Notes: generated by a model from the letters alone, not told the origin. A stretch of DNA of 64,000 nucleotides from DASZRZ01 sp963732925 (GCA_963732925.1 CAVTBJ010000009.1:124001-188000), one strand, 5' to 3'. Shown: positions 26,470 to 36,503, counted from the stretch's first letter. Numbers and translations: made by a program.

Positions 26470-28500
26470 TTGTACCGTCGCTATCAACGCCAGCTTGTGG
26501 ACCGCGTACGCGAAGTGCTGCGCCAGAAGTATTCGCTCGACGTTTCCAATATCGTCGTGGAGCAGCCCCCGCGCGTGGAACTGGGAGAGTATGCTCTGCC
26601 ACTCAGCTTTGAGCTGGCGCGCTCCCTGCGCAAGCCTCCCCGCAAGATTGCGGAGGAAATTGTCGCCGAACTGGGCGAGGTCCCCGGCTTTGAGAAGCTG
26701 GAAGTCGCGGGCACGGGTTATATTAACGCACGCCTGAAGCGCGCTGAGGCTGCGGCGTCCTTGCTGCATGGTTCTGACCTGGGCGATGAAAGCGGCCATT
26801 CCGATGTGAGCGCCCAGAAAATTCTTGTCGAGCACAGCAGCATCAATCCCAACAAGGCGGCGCACATCGGCCACCTGCGCAACGCCATCCTGGGTGACAC
26901 CTTCGTCCGCCTGCTGCGCTCCGCCGGACGTCAGGTCGGACGTGCAGAACTACATCGACAACACCGGCGTGCAGGTTGCGGACGTGGTGGTGGGATTCCT
27001 GTACGTCGAGCAGACTCCGCCAGCGCTAGATTGCCGCGCTGGCCGCTGCGCGAGCGACCGCGCTTCGATTACATACTGCTGGGATGTCTACGCCCGCGCC
27101 TCGCAGTGGTACGACGCAGGACAAGCAGAAGGTTTGCAAACGGCGCGCTGGACACCCTGCACGCCATCGAGGCCGGTGAACAACGAAGTCGCCGCCATGG
27201 CCGATCTGATTGCCACGACCGTTCTGCGCCGCCACCTCGAGACCATGGAGCGGCTCGACATCCGGTACGACTTCCTTCCCCGGGAAAGCGAGATTCTCCA
27301 ACTGCACTTCTGGGACTCGGCGTTTCAGCAGCTCAAGGAAAAGGGCGTGATCTACAAGGAAACCGCCGGCCAAGACGGGCTGCTGGGTGATGAAACGGCC
27401 GGACATACCGCGTCGCGGACCGCGGAAGATAGCGAAGAGGGACGACGAACCAAGGTAATTGTGCGCTCCAACGGCACCGTGGTCTACGAAGGCAAAGACA
27501 TCGCCTATCACCTGTGGAAGTTCGGCCTGCTGGGCCGCGATTTCGGCTATCCGCTGCTTTCATACCTACTCCGACGGCGACACGACTGCTGGATCTCCGC
27601 TGATGCCCGAACGACGAAGAGCCCGGCCATCCGCACTTCGGCGGCGCAGCGCCATCTATAACGTGATCGATGCGCGTCAGGCCGATCCCAGGACACGGTG
27701 ATCGAAGCGTTGCGCGGCTGGGACACGGCGAAGCAGCCGAAAACTATCATCACTTCTCCTACGAAATGGTGGCGCTCACCCCGCGCTGCGCCGCGACCTG
27801 GGCTATGCCCTTTCCGAGGAAGACTGGGGCCGATCGTACATCGAGGTCTCCGGACGCAAGGGATTCGGCGTGAAGGCGGACGACCTGCATCGACAGGCTG
27901 ATTGCCTCCGCGGCGCAGCGAAGTGGATTCGCGCCATCCGGAATTGAGCGCTGCCGAGCGCCTGCGACATTGCCGAGCAGATCGCCATCGGCGCGCTGCG
28001 CTACTTCATGCTCAAGTTCACCGCAACCCACGGTCATCGCCTTTGACTTCAAGGAAGCCTCAGCTTTGAAGGCGAAACCGGTCCCTACGCGCAATATGCG
28101 GTAGTCCGCGCCGCGAACATTTTCCGCAAGGCGGGAGTCGATCCGGCGGACATGCTTTCGGCTTTTGGGTCCCCGGCCTCAGGCTCGGGGCGTGCGCAGG
28201 AAACTCTTACGCGTTTCCTCGAAGGAGAAGAAGGCAACGAGCTTTGGGAGCTCTGGCTGGCCGCCTCCAAGACTGCCTATGTGGTGGACCAGTGCATCGC
28301 CACTACCGAACCGGCTTATGTGGCCAAGCACGCCTTCCAGTTGGCGCAGACTGTTCAACAACTTCTATCACCGCCACCACATCCTCACCGAAGAGGACGA
28401 AAGCCGGAAGCAGTTCCTGCTGGCCACCGTAGCGGTCGTCCGCCGCGAACTGGTACGCGCCTTGGAACTGATGGGAATTACTGTCCCGCCGGTAATGTGA
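26470..28500 (+). pseudogene. argS: Arginyl-tRNA synthetase, many frameshifts
   Basis: All parts of a class I arginyl-tRNA synthetase are recognisable: the N-terminal domain (from the TTG at 26470), EHSSINPNKAAHIGHLRNAILGD with the HIGH motif, VQNYIDNTGVQVADV, RRHLETMERLDI, IVRSNGTVVYEGKDIAYHLWKFG, AIYNVIDARQ, HFSYEMVAL, and the anticodon-binding end (FNNFYHRHH, RRELVRALELMGI). They are spread over all three frames with perhaps ten or more shifts, densest between 26930 and 28100. The enzyme is normally essential, so either this stretch is badly sequenced or an intact copy exists elsewhere. Start and end coordinates are reliable; internal structure is not. Confidence 0.85.
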
Positions 28501-28517
28501 ATTTCTAACCGCCAGCC

Positions 28518-29699
28518 TCACCAGTCCTGCGACGCCGTTAGCGTCAGCGTCTGTTTTGAGCGCCGGTCTTCGATGGTGAGCTTCCCGTTCGTCACAGTGA
28601 TCTGGTCCACTCCCTGAAAGCCCTCGGGAGTGCGGGCAAGAAACATCACATACGACGCTTGAATTGTGCTCTTGGCCGGGAGCCAGCGGAAAAGCGGGGT
28701 ATCGAACAGTTTGCCCTGGGAGATGACCTCCCGCCGCGGCAGGTCAAACGGTTGCGTGGCGAACTCCATGCCACGGGCCATCATGCCGGTCGCGGGATAG
28801 TTCTCCCAGGTCTGCATCCAGGGGAACTCGTCGGTCTTGTACACGTATCCCAGAATCAGCCGCTTTGCGGGATTCAGCGCCGTAACCCACGCATACTTCC
28901 CCCCTGGGGTCATCAGTTGCCCGGTATGGTCGAGGGAAGTCACATCCTCCCGGGGAGCGGCACGCAGATCCACTGTCCCTCCGCCCTTGAGCGGAGCCAT
29001 GGGCCAGTGAAATTCCTGGTTGGAAACCAAACGCCGATGGTTCGGCTGGGAAGCATCATAGGGCCGCGTCAGCGCACGGTTGGGCGACATGTCCACCACC
29101 GTCACGCCCCGCTCCAGAAAAGGAGATCCAATCGTCGCGTGCTCCGCCCAGGCAATGGGACGGTCAAATCCCAGGTTGCTCTTTAGAGTGCTATGGACGT
29201 AGACGACGTTCTCGCCATCCACCATGCGGATGGTACGGGTGAACGACTCTTGCACGATCGGCAGTTCGACGGACTGCACGAGAGTGGTCACCCGCCCTTG
29301 TTTCCCGGCCGTGTCGGTTTTCCAGGGCAGGGTGTGAGCTTCGCCATGCGACATCAGGCCGGCGGCGCGCTCGTCGGAGGAGGCGGGTCCGAAGCCGTCC
29401 ACGCATACAAAGTCTCCTACCGATCCGGGAGCTTGAATCGCACGGCCGGCTTCCTGCTCATCGCGCAGGCGATCCCACAAGGGACTGAGCTTTTGAGGAT
29501 CATCGGCGAGAACCAGGTTCACCAGGGCTCCCCCGTACTGAAGCACCGTCAACTGCAGCGTGCTATTGGAGACGACTAAGGAAGGCAGAGTGCGAAACTG
29601 ACTCTGCCGTACGCCGGTGGTCTGTGCCGCTAGCGCGGGCCCGAAGGTCAATAAATAAAGAAGAAACAGAATCCTGGGAACGAGAGTTCGCGAGTTCAA
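28518..29699 (-). CDS. Secreted protein with galactose-mutarotase-like fold
   Basis: The 393-residue protein has a signal peptide (residues 1-25, ending LAAQT) and a beta-rich body. The opening (SLVVSNSTLQLTVLQYGGALVNLVLADDP), the central WAEHATIGSPFLERGVTVVDMS, and the later MQTWENYP segment resemble the supersandwich fold of aldose-1-epimerase-like proteins. The His of EHATIG and the nearby acidic residues could line a sugar site. It may act on carbohydrates in the periplasm, but the family and substrate are not established. It is convergent with argS, 17 bases from its stop. Confidence 0.65.
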   Translation of the reverse strand: MNSRTLVPRILFLLYLLTFGPALAAQTTGVRQSQFRTLPSLVVSNSTLQLTVLQYGGALVNLVLADDPQKLSPLWDRLRDEQEAGRAIQAPGSVGDFVCVDGFGPASSDERAAGLMSHGEAHTLPWKTDTAGKQGRVTTLVQSVELPIVQESFTRTIRMVDGENVVYVHSTLKSNLGFDRPIAWAEHATIGSPFLERGVTVVDMSPNRALTRPYDASQPNHRRLVSNQEFHWPMAPLKGGGTVDLRAAPREDVTSLDHTGQLMTPGGKYAWVTALNPAKRLILGYVYKTDEFPWMQTWENYPATGMMARGMEFATQPFDLPRREVISQGKLFDTPLFRWLPAKSTIQASYVMFLARTPEGFQGVDQITVTNGKLTIEDRRSKQTLTLTASQDW

Positions 29700-29788
29700 G
29701 GCTGCCCCTCCTGGTCACCCGAATGCGGTGGGGCAGCATTCTTATCCCGCGCTGCGGAAACAGTAAAGCGGAATCGCGCCAGGGCTGC

Positions 29789-31426
29789 TTACAGCCCCGC
29801 GCCTTTTTCTGAGCTTGCGCCGGCAGCGACCGTGCTCACGGCCTCGCGCCGGCCTCCCCCAGCGCCGTTGCCGCTGACGAAGCCACGCACGAACTCCACC
29901 AGTGAGCGCACGGCAAAGCCGGAGGGACCTTTGGCGATCCAGGGCTTGTTGTCGTCCATCCAGGCGGTGCCCGCGATATCAAGATGGATCCAGGGAGTGT
30001 CGGCTACAAATTCCTTGAGAAACATGGCGGCGGTGACTGCGCCGCCCCAGCGCCCGCCGGTATTCATGATGTCGGCGATATGGGAGCGGATCATGTCCTG
30101 ATATTCAGGATCCAGCGGCATGCGCCACATCTTCTCGCCGGCCCGCTCCCTGGCATGGCTAAATCGCGCGTAGATATCTTCATCGTTGGCGAAGACTCCG
30201 GCATTCACCGCGCCCAGAGCCACCACCACGGCCCCGGTGAGGGTGGCGGCGTCCACCAGATGAGTGCATCCGAGCTGGCGGGCGTAATGCAGGCCATCGG
30301 CCAGGACCAGGCGTCCCTCAGCATCGGTATTGATCACCTCGATGGACTTGCCGGACATGGCAATCTGAATGTCACCCGGCTTTTGGGCTTTGCCGGAGGG
30401 CATGTTCTCCGTAGCCAGCACGATGGCGGTGACGCGAATCTTCGGCCGGAGCAGGGCCACGGCACGCATAGCGCCGATCATGGCCGCGCCGCCAGCCATG
30501 TCGTACTTCATTTTTTCCATGCCGTCGCTGGGCTTGATGGAGATGCCGCCGGTATCGAAGGTTATTCCCTTGCCTACCAGTCCGATGTGGGGGGTTGCGG
30601 GAGCGTCTTTGGGGGCGTAGCGAATGATGATAAGCCGGGGCTCTTCGTCCGACCCCTGGGCCACGCTCCAGAAGGCGCCCATCTTCATTTCTTTGATTTT
30701 GTCGGGGCCGTTAATTTCAATGCTGAGCCCGTCGGAGGAGGGCGCCACCTCCTCGACCATGCGCCGCGCCCGTTCCGCCAGCTCGGTCGGAGTCATGCGA
30801 TTGGAGGGCTCGTTGACCAGTTCGCGGGTGAAGTTCTGCGACTCCCCGATAATGCTGGCCTCGTCCATGGCGGCCTGAAGGGCGTCGCGGTCGGTGCCGG
30901 AAGCGGCGGCCACGGTGAGCGACTCCATGCCCTGGTCCTTGCGATCGCTGCGGTAGCGGTCGGCGTCGAAGTTGGCCACGAAGGCGCCTTCCACGATGGC
31001 CTGCACGGTGGCTTCGGGACCGGCTTCCGCCCGCGGTTCCCCTGCTCCGCTGCGCGCCTGCGGCAATTCGACGGGCTGGGGCGCCAGAAAGGTAAAGCTG
31101 CGGACAGCTTTGGGCTTCAGAAAGCGAACCGCCGTTCCCGCCACCTTACGCAGTTCCTGCGCCGTGAAATTCTTCGCCTTGCCGCCGCCCACCAGCAGAA
31201 GGCGCTTGGCCTTCAATCCCTGGGGATGATGCAGCAGGAGCGTTTCCAGGAGATTCCCTCTGAATTCGCCGCTGGCCATCACCTCGGAGACGGCAGCCTT
31301 CACGGCTGCATCCGAGCACTGCAGCCGGGGCTCGTTCTTCTCCTTCTCGCCGTAGTCCAACGCGACCACGACAAGGCATTCGGTTTCGATTTGAGCAGGA
31401 TTGGCGAAGGAAAGATTCGTATTCAT
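29789..31426 (-). CDS. pepA: Leucyl aminopeptidase (M17)
   Basis: The 545-residue enzyme has the M17 metal-site motifs GKGITFDTGG and NTDAEGRLVLADGL, plus MKYDMAGGAAMIG and ENMPSGKAQKPGDI. These hexameric two-metal peptidases remove N-terminal residues in the cytoplasm. The open frame runs up to 31798, but the upstream part overlaps a PAS-like reading frame and lacks family similarity; the ATG at 31426 (MNTNLSFANPAQ) is the sensible start. Length is somewhat above E. coli PepA (503), owing to a linker around 125-145 and a Gly/Ala-rich tail. Confidence 0.93.
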   Translation of the reverse strand: MNTNLSFANPAQIETECLVVVALDYGEKEKNEPRLQCSDAAVKAAVSEVMASGEFRGNLLETLLLHHPQGLKAKRLLLVGGGKAKNFTAQELRKVAGTAVRFLKPKAVRSFTFLAPQPVELPQARSGAGEPRAEAGPEATVQAIVEGAFVANFDADRYRSDRKDQGMESLTVAAASGTDRDALQAAMDEASIIGESQNFTRELVNEPSNRMTPTELAERARRMVEEVAPSSDGLSIEINGPDKIKEMKMGAFWSVAQGSDEEPRLIIIRYAPKDAPATPHIGLVGKGITFDTGGISIKPSDGMEKMKYDMAGGAAMIGAMRAVALLRPKIRVTAIVLATENMPSGKAQKPGDIQIAMSGKSIEVINTDAEGRLVLADGLHYARQLGCTHLVDAATLTGAVVVALGAVNAGVFANDEDIYARFSHARERAGEKMWRMPLDPEYQDMIRSHIADIMNTGGRWGGAVTAAMFLKEFVADTPWIHLDIAGTAWMDDNKPWIAKGPSGFAVRSLVEFVRGFVSGNGAGGGRREAVSTVAAGASSEKGAGL

Positions 31427-31571
31427 GTTGGTCCCTAACATCATAACCAATGCAGACGTGTTCAGCGTACAAGATCGAGATAAGGCTCCCAGAGCGCGGG
31501 CGTTGGCAGAGCCGGAAGCGCGGCCTGGGAGCTTAGCAGGGCAGAAAAACCGAGAAAATGGTCCCTCTCCG

Positions 31572-31844
31572 TCAAGGGCACGTACTGCTGCGGAAGGTGA
31601 TGCGTCCTCCGGTTTTTCGCCCATCCGGGAACTCGATTTCAATATCTTGATGAGCTTTCCCCAGGGGACGGGTTTGCGACAATTCTTCTGGGGACGACGG
31701 CAGGGCCCCAGGGACGAGTTCTGAAAAGAGACGCCCCAAGACGCTCTCTTTTGGGAAGCCCAGCAGGACAGCACCGGCGCCGTTCCTCTGCACCACACGA
31801 CCGTTCATGTCCAAGAGAAACAGCGCATCGGACATGAAATACAT
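31572..31844 (-). CDS. Short PAS-domain protein, possibly truncated
   Basis: This 90-residue frame contains the core of a PAS domain: FMSDALFLLDMNGRVVQRN, then GAGAVLLGFPKESVLGR and a final IEIEFPDGRK segment. PAS folds sense small ligands, light or redox state. The domain seems to stop before its last strands, and no output domain follows, so it is either a minimal sensor or the remnant of a larger gene. It starts 30 bases after smpB on the same strand; there is an in-frame stop upstream, so it is not an N-terminally longer protein. Confidence is limited by its shortness. Confidence 0.5.
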   Translation of the reverse strand: MYFMSDALFLLDMNGRVVQRNGAGAVLLGFPKESVLGRLFSELVPGALPSSPEELSQTRPLGKAHQDIEIEFPDGRKTGGRITFRSSTCP

Positions 31845-31873
31845 AAGGTCAGGGTTGTTTTTCCAGGAAAAAA

Positions 31874-32434
31874 TTACCGGGCTTTATTGGCCCGCGCAAT
31901 TGCTTCGCGCGCTTCCCGGTCGGCGGTACGGCGGCGCTCCGTTTCGCGCTTGTCCCAGAGCTGCTTGCCCCGGGCCAGCGCCAGTTCTACCTTGACTTTC
32001 CCGTTTTTGAAATACATGCGGGTTGGGATCAACGTAAGGCCACGCTGCTGTGTTTTCCCGATCAGCTTGCGGAGTTCGGCGGCATGCACCAGGAGTTTGC
32101 GCGTCCGTAGCGGGTTGTGATTATAGATGCTGCCATGTTCATAGGGGCTGATGTGAGCGTTCAGCAGCCACAGTTCGCCATCTTTCACGAGTCCGTAGGC
32201 ATCCTTTAAATTGACCCCACCGGCGCGGATGGACTTGACTTCCGTGCCTCCGAGGACAACCCCGGTTTCCAGCCTCTCCAGCAGCTCATAGTTGTGTCCG
32301 GCGGCGCGGTTGACCGCGATATCACGCAGCGCGACATCGCGTGTGCTGGCGGGTTTATGCCGGGCACCACCGCCGGAGGGTGCCTGAGCGGAGCGAGAGG
32401 TCGCCGACTTGCCGCCTTTGGTGGAATGCGCCAT
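31874..32434 (-). CDS. smpB: SsrA-binding protein SmpB
   Basis: The 186-residue protein has the SmpB OB-fold signatures: NRAAGHNYELLERLETGVVL, GTEVKSIRAGGVNLKDAY, HISPYEHG, and the basic C-terminal tail KRETERRRTADRE that enters the ribosomal A site. SmpB delivers tmRNA to stalled ribosomes for trans-translation. An N-terminal extension of about 35 residues (Ser/Lys/Gly-rich) is longer than usual. The tmRNA gene itself was not recognised in this window. Confidence 0.94.
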   Translation of the reverse strand: MAHSTKGGKSATSRSAQAPSGGGARHKPASTRDVALRDIAVNRAAGHNYELLERLETGVVLGGTEVKSIRAGGVNLKDAYGLVKDGELWLLNAHISPYEHGSIYNHNPLRTRKLLVHAAELRKLIGKTQQRGLTLIPTRMYFKNGKVKVELALARGKQLWDKRETERRRTADREAREAIARANKAR

Positions 32435-32635
32435 CGGTACTCGGAATCCAGTTGGTAACGGATGGGAATGACCCGAAAGCCCGGGCCTGTGCTATTGCTC
32501 GAAGCAGCAGGGAGCAGGCCGTCACCCCCGCCCCGCCGTGAATGACCTTAGTAATGAGCAGGATCGGCCGTTTTCATGCTAACACAGAGATTTAGCACTG
32601 CCGGAACCCTGCCCAAGAGGAATGGAATGCGATGG

Positions 32636-32641
32636 TATAAT
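32636..32641 (+). promoter_or_regulatory. Extended -10 promoter upstream of the secretin gene
   Basis: TATAAT preceded by TGG gives an extended -10 box. Transcription would start near 32649, leaving an untranslated leader of about 150 bases before the secretin ATG at 32801. No -35 box is evident. Confidence 0.5.
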
Positions 32642-32800
32642 CGGCACTTCCTGTGCACCTGGTTCAATCTCCCGGAAGCGCGGAACGTGCCCGCGCCGGG
32701 AGCCTCCGGAAGCCCGCTCGACACGCGCAGGAAGGCTTCCATGCGCCATGCACCCGCAGTGCATAATCCAACCTGTGGCCACTTTGTTCCAAGGAGTGCA

Positions 32801-35131
32801 ATGAGACGTCTGGTATCGGGACTCTTGCTGGTCCTGTTGTTTACCCTGCCAGCCGCGGCCGACCAGGCCAGCGGGGCCTACAAGCAGGGGCAACGGGCCG
32901 AACAAGATCAGAAGTATGAACAAGCCTACGAGAATTTCCGCCAGGCCTACCAGCTAAAACCCAATGATGTTCGCTACCGCGCGGCTTTTGAGCGGACGAG
33001 GTTTGAAGCCTCGGCAGCGGCAGTGAAGCGCGGCCAGGAACTGCGACAGCAGGGAAACCTGCAAGGGGCCCTGACCCAGTTCCGGCGCGCGTTCGAGATC
33101 GACCCGGGACTGGCCGTCGCCCGCCAGGAAATAGAACGCACCCAGGAGATGATCGACAACAAGGCATCCGGGCGAAAACCTGAGACCGAGGACATTGGCG
33201 AGCGGGCGGCGCATGCAGCGGGACCGGCGGAACTGAAGCCGATCAGCAATCAACCGATCACGCTGCGCATGACTGAAGACACCAAGACCATTTATACGAC
33301 CATTGGCAAGCTGGCCGGCATTAACGTCCTTTTTGATCCTGACTACGTTTCGCGGCGCATTACCATTGAACTGAATAATGTGAGTCTTTATGAAGCGCTG
33401 GAAACCGTGGCGCTGATTTCGCGCACGTTCTGGCGCCCCGTCACCTCCAACACCATCCTGGTGGGGGCCGACACCAAGGCCAAACGCAGCGAACTGGAAC
33501 AGAGCGTCGTCAAGACGTTCTACATGAACAATCTTTCCCAGTCGACCGAACTGCAGGACGTGGTCAACACCCTGCGCACGGTGCTGGAAATTACCCGTGT
33601 GCTGCCACTTCCCACACAGAATGCCATCGTGGTGCGGGGCAGCCCCGACCAGGTCGCGCTCGCCGAGAAGCTGATTAACGATATCGACAAGGCCAAGCCT
33701 GAAGTCCTGGTGGAAGTGGCCATCATGCAGGTAACGCGTGACCGCATTCGCGACTTGGGCATCAGTCCGCCGGGCAGCGCCACCGTTCAATTGCAGCCCA
33801 ATGTAACCACAACCACGAGCTCCACTACGACGAACTCGACCACCGGTTCCACGAGCACGCCGGGAGCCCTTACCCTGAACAAGCTCAATAATCTGAATGC
33901 GAATGACTTTCAGGTGACCATTCCGAGTGCCAGCCTGAACTTCCTGGCGAGCGACTCCGATACCAGGATCATTCAGAATCCTCAAATCCGGATCGTGGAC
34001 GGCCAAAAGGCAAGCCTGAAAATTGGCGATCGCGTGCCCGTCGCGACCGGTTCGTTTCAGCCTGGAATTGGCGGTGTGGGAATCAACCCTCTGGTCAACA
34101 CCCAGTTCCAGTACATCGATGTGGGCGTAAACATTGATGTGACTCCCAATATCCATGCCGACGGAGAGGTCACGCTCAAGGTGAAGCTTGAGGTCTCTTC
34201 CGTGACTTCCCATGTCAACATCGGCGGCATCGATCAGCCGGTGATCGGGCAGCGCACGGTGGAGCATGAGGTTCGCCTGAAAGAGGGCGAAGTCAACCTG
34301 ATGGGCGGCATCATGGAACAGCAGGACGTGAAGAGCCTTTCGGGATGGCCCTTCATTTCGAAGGTTCCTGTTCTCCGCTACCTGTTCTCTTCCGAGCACA
34401 CGGAAAAGAGCGAGAATGAAATTGTATTCGCGCTCATACCGCACATCGTGCGTGGTCCCATGATTACGGACTTGAACACCCGCGCGCTGGATGTCGGCAC
34501 CGCCAACGGCATCAGCCTGCGACCGGCGGGAATGGACGGCACGGCCCAGCCCAACGGCGCAGCCGCTGCTCCCAACGGAGCCCAGCCGCAAGCCACTCCC
34601 CCAACACCAATGCAGCCGGCCACTCCGCAAGGCCAGCCGGCTCCGGGACAGCCACAGGTTCAACCACCGGAAACGCAGACTCCGGGACCGGGTGGGCAGC
34701 CAGCCGGAAATCTGGGCGCGGGCGGAGCTATCTTCAGCTTCGATCCTCCCCAGATTCAGCAGCCCGCGGGATCTACGTTTGCCATGAACGTCTCCCTGAG
34801 TAACGCCCAGGATGTCCATTCCGTGCCCCTGACGGTCAACTACGACCCCAAGGTGCTGGAGCTGGTGAACATATCCAACGGAGGATTTCTGGGGAAAGAT
34901 GGGCAGCCAGTGGCACTGGTTCACCGGGAGGAGGATGGGACCCTGCAAATCACGGCGTCCCGGCCTCCGGGAGCGACGGGCATTTCCGGGTCCGGGCCGG
35001 TGTTCACCTTGACATTCATGGCCAAGTCGAGCGGTCAGACGACGGTGAGCATCACACGGGCCGCGGCACGCAACTCCAATATGCAACCGATTCCGGCGAC
35101 GGGATCTCAGGCATTGGTCACGGTGAAGTAG
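32801..35131 (+). CDS. Secretin (GspD/PilQ family) with TPR and cohesin domains
   Basis: This 776-residue protein begins at ATG 32801, with AGGAG five bases upstream; the frame is open from 32576. Order of parts: signal peptide (1-20), TPR region (about 24-120), STN/N0 domain (about 150-205), NolW-type N domain (about 237-300), secretin beta-barrel domain (about 395-550, with IRIVDGQKASLKIGDRVPV and VPVLRYLFSSE), Pro/Gln-rich linker (about 575-640) and a C-terminal cohesin domain (about 643-776, with VPLTVNYDPKVLELVNI). Secretins form outer-membrane channels for type II secretion or type IV pili. Cohesins normally bind dockerins. Two pseudopilin genes follow directly, supporting a secretion or pilus operon. 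Confidence 0.88.
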   Translation: MRRLVSGLLLVLLFTLPAAADQASGAYKQGQRAEQDQKYEQAYENFRQAYQLKPNDVRYRAAFERTRFEASAAAVKRGQELRQQGNLQGALTQFRRAFEIDPGLAVARQEIERTQEMIDNKASGRKPETEDIGERAAHAAGPAELKPISNQPITLRMTEDTKTIYTTIGKLAGINVLFDPDYVSRRITIELNNVSLYEALETVALISRTFWRPVTSNTILVGADTKAKRSELEQSVVKTFYMNNLSQSTELQDVVNTLRTVLEITRVLPLPTQNAIVVRGSPDQVALAEKLINDIDKAKPEVLVEVAIMQVTRDRIRDLGISPPGSATVQLQPNVTTTTSSTTTNSTTGSTSTPGALTLNKLNNLNANDFQVTIPSASLNFLASDSDTRIIQNPQIRIVDGQKASLKIGDRVPVATGSFQPGIGGVGINPLVNTQFQYIDVGVNIDVTPNIHADGEVTLKVKLEVSSVTSHVNIGGIDQPVIGQRTVEHEVRLKEGEVNLMGGIMEQQDVKSLSGWPFISKVPVLRYLFSSEHTEKSENEIVFALIPHIVRGPMITDLNTRALDVGTANGISLRPAGMDGTAQPNGAAAAPNGAQPQATPPTPMQPATPQGQPAPGQPQVQPPETQTPGPGGQPAGNLGAGGAIFSFDPPQIQQPAGSTFAMNVSLSNAQDVHSVPLTVNYDPKVLELVNISNGGFLGKDGQPVALVHREEDGTLQITASRPPGATGISGSGPVFTLTFMAKSSGQTTVSITRAAARNSNMQPIPATGSQALVTVK

Positions 35132-35139
35132 CCTTAGGG

Positions 35140-35173
35140 GAGAAGAAGAGGCGCGTCGCGCCTCTCTTCTCTC
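35140..35173 (+). terminator. Hairpin after the secretin gene
   Basis: AGAGGCGC (35147-35154) and GCGCCTCT (35158-35165) form an eight-pair stem with a three-base loop, followed by pyrimidine-rich sequence rather than a pure T-run. It may terminate or attenuate transcription between the secretin and the first pseudopilin gene. Confidence 0.45.
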
Positions 35174-35237
35174 GAAAAAGCTTGCACAGACAGAACTGGA
35201 ACGCAGCACCGGGGCGCTCTGGTTCGATACAATTCTA

Positions 35238-35810
35238 ATGATGAAGTTTTCCCGCCGGACCCAGTTCCCGGCACAGTCAGGAATTCGGCAGACCCCGGCG
35301 GCGGACAGCTGTACCGCACCGCCGACCGAGAGTGGAGTTTTGCGCCGGCGCCGACAGGGGCCATTCGGGTCCGAACGCGGCCTGACGCTCATTGAGCTGA
35401 TCGTGGCCATCACGATCCTGATGATCCTGACCTCGGCCGCCATACCCGTCGCCCGTGTGAGCATTCGCCGGACCAAGGAGAGGGAACTGCGTCGCGCGCT
35501 CTGGGAGATGCGCGACGCCATCGATCGCTACAAAGACGCCGCGGACCGGGGCGCCTTCCAGATTAAGGTGGGAAGCGAAGGCTATCCGCCGGACCTGCAG
35601 ACTCTGGTGGACGGAGTGGATGTCTCCGGCAAAAAAGTGCGTTTCCTGCGCCGGATTCCTACTGACCCCATGACCAACAGCACCGACTGGGGCAAGCGCT
35701 GCATGTCCGATGACCCGGATTCTACGTCGTGGTGCGGGGACAACGTTTTCGACGTGTACACCAAGGACCAGGGCAGCGGGCTCGACGGCACCAAGTACGC
35801 CGAATGGTAG
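35238..35810 (+). CDS. GspG-like type II secretion pseudopilin
   Basis: The 190-residue protein has the prepilin cleavage and methylation motif ERGLTLIELIVA (cleavage after G48, with the conserved Glu at mature position 5), then a hydrophobic N-terminal helix and a GspG-like body with a PPDLQTLV segment, FLRRIPTDP and a C-terminal KYAEW. Major pseudopilins assemble a short periplasmic pilus that pushes substrates through the secretin. The leader is unusually long (48 residues), so a later start may be the real one. It should be processed by the prepilin peptidase encoded at 9.9 kb. Confidence 0.87.
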   Translation: MMKFSRRTQFPAQSGIRQTPAADSCTAPPTESGVLRRRRQGPFGSERGLTLIELIVAITILMILTSAAIPVARVSIRRTKERELRRALWEMRDAIDRYKDAADRGAFQIKVGSEGYPPDLQTLVDGVDVSGKKVRFLRRIPTDPMTNSTDWGKRCMSDDPDSTSWCGDNVFDVYTKDQGSGLDGTKYAEW

Positions 35811-35845
35811 GCAGGGACTTTCAGGGTACCGGGTTGAGAGCAGAG

Positions 35846-36304
35846 ATGATTTCGCGGAACACAATACAGCAGCGGCAGGACAATCAGGATTGTCCACAGG
35901 ACGCCCGAAAGGCCATACCGGGGTGGCGCGGGTTCACCTTGATCGAGCTCATGGTAGTGATCTCGATCATTCTGATCCTGGTGTCGGTGGCCGTGCCGAT
36001 TTATAGCCAGTCGATTCTCCGCGCCCGCGAGGCAGTTCTGCGCCAGAACCTGTTTACCATGCGGACCTCCATCGACCAGTACTCGATGGACAAAGAACGG
36101 GCTCCGCAGAGCCTGGATGACCTGGTGCAGGCAGGCTACCTGCGGGAAATTCCTACCGATCCGATTACCAACTCCAGGGACACCTGGCAGCCCGTCCAGG
36201 AAGATTATATGGAGAGCATCGACCAGCAGCAGCCCGGAATCACCGACGTGAAAAGCGGAGCCTCCGGCGTCGGCAGCAACGGGGTGCCCTACAGCGAGTG
36301 GTAA
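35846..36304 (+). CDS. Second GspG-like pseudopilin
   Basis: This 152-residue protein has the prepilin motif WRGFTLIELMVVISI (cleavage after G29, Glu at mature position 5) and a body close to the preceding gene: SLDDLVQAGYLREIPTDPITN and the C-terminal PYSEW. The frame opens earlier at 35729, but that region overlaps the first pseudopilin gene. The pair looks like a duplication, both downstream of the secretin, and both could be cut by the same prepilin peptidase. Whether they build a type II system or a pilus is not decidable here, since no ATPase or inner-membrane platform gene is present. Confidence 0.85.
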   Translation: MISRNTIQQRQDNQDCPQDARKAIPGWRGFTLIELMVVISIILILVSVAVPIYSQSILRAREAVLRQNLFTMRTSIDQYSMDKERAPQSLDDLVQAGYLREIPTDPITNSRDTWQPVQEDYMESIDQQQPGITDVKSGASGVGSNGVPYSEW

Positions 36305-36503
36305 AGGGCTTGGGCGGATTTCCGAGTTTGCTTCCTCCGCCGTTGCTGCCAGATTCCTATCCAACCAACGTGCCTCGCATACGTCTTTGGACCGCAAGGG
36401 CTGAAGCACTGGCGCGGTGTGTCTGGTCCACCGCTGCCAAACCCAGGCAGACACGAGGCGCGAGCGATCCCGGAAAAACTGCGGATTTGATGCCGCAGCG
36501 AGT

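Noticed and set aside
29984..31438. Long open frame opposite pepA
   Set aside because: pepA is well supported by M17 motifs. The opposite frame has Gly/His-rich text without domains.
32954..35521. Long antisense open frame (855 codons) opposite the secretin gene
   Set aside because: The forward strand encodes a clear secretin with ordered domains. The antisense frame is His/Arg/Val-rich with no domain and is a by-product of high GC coding sequence.
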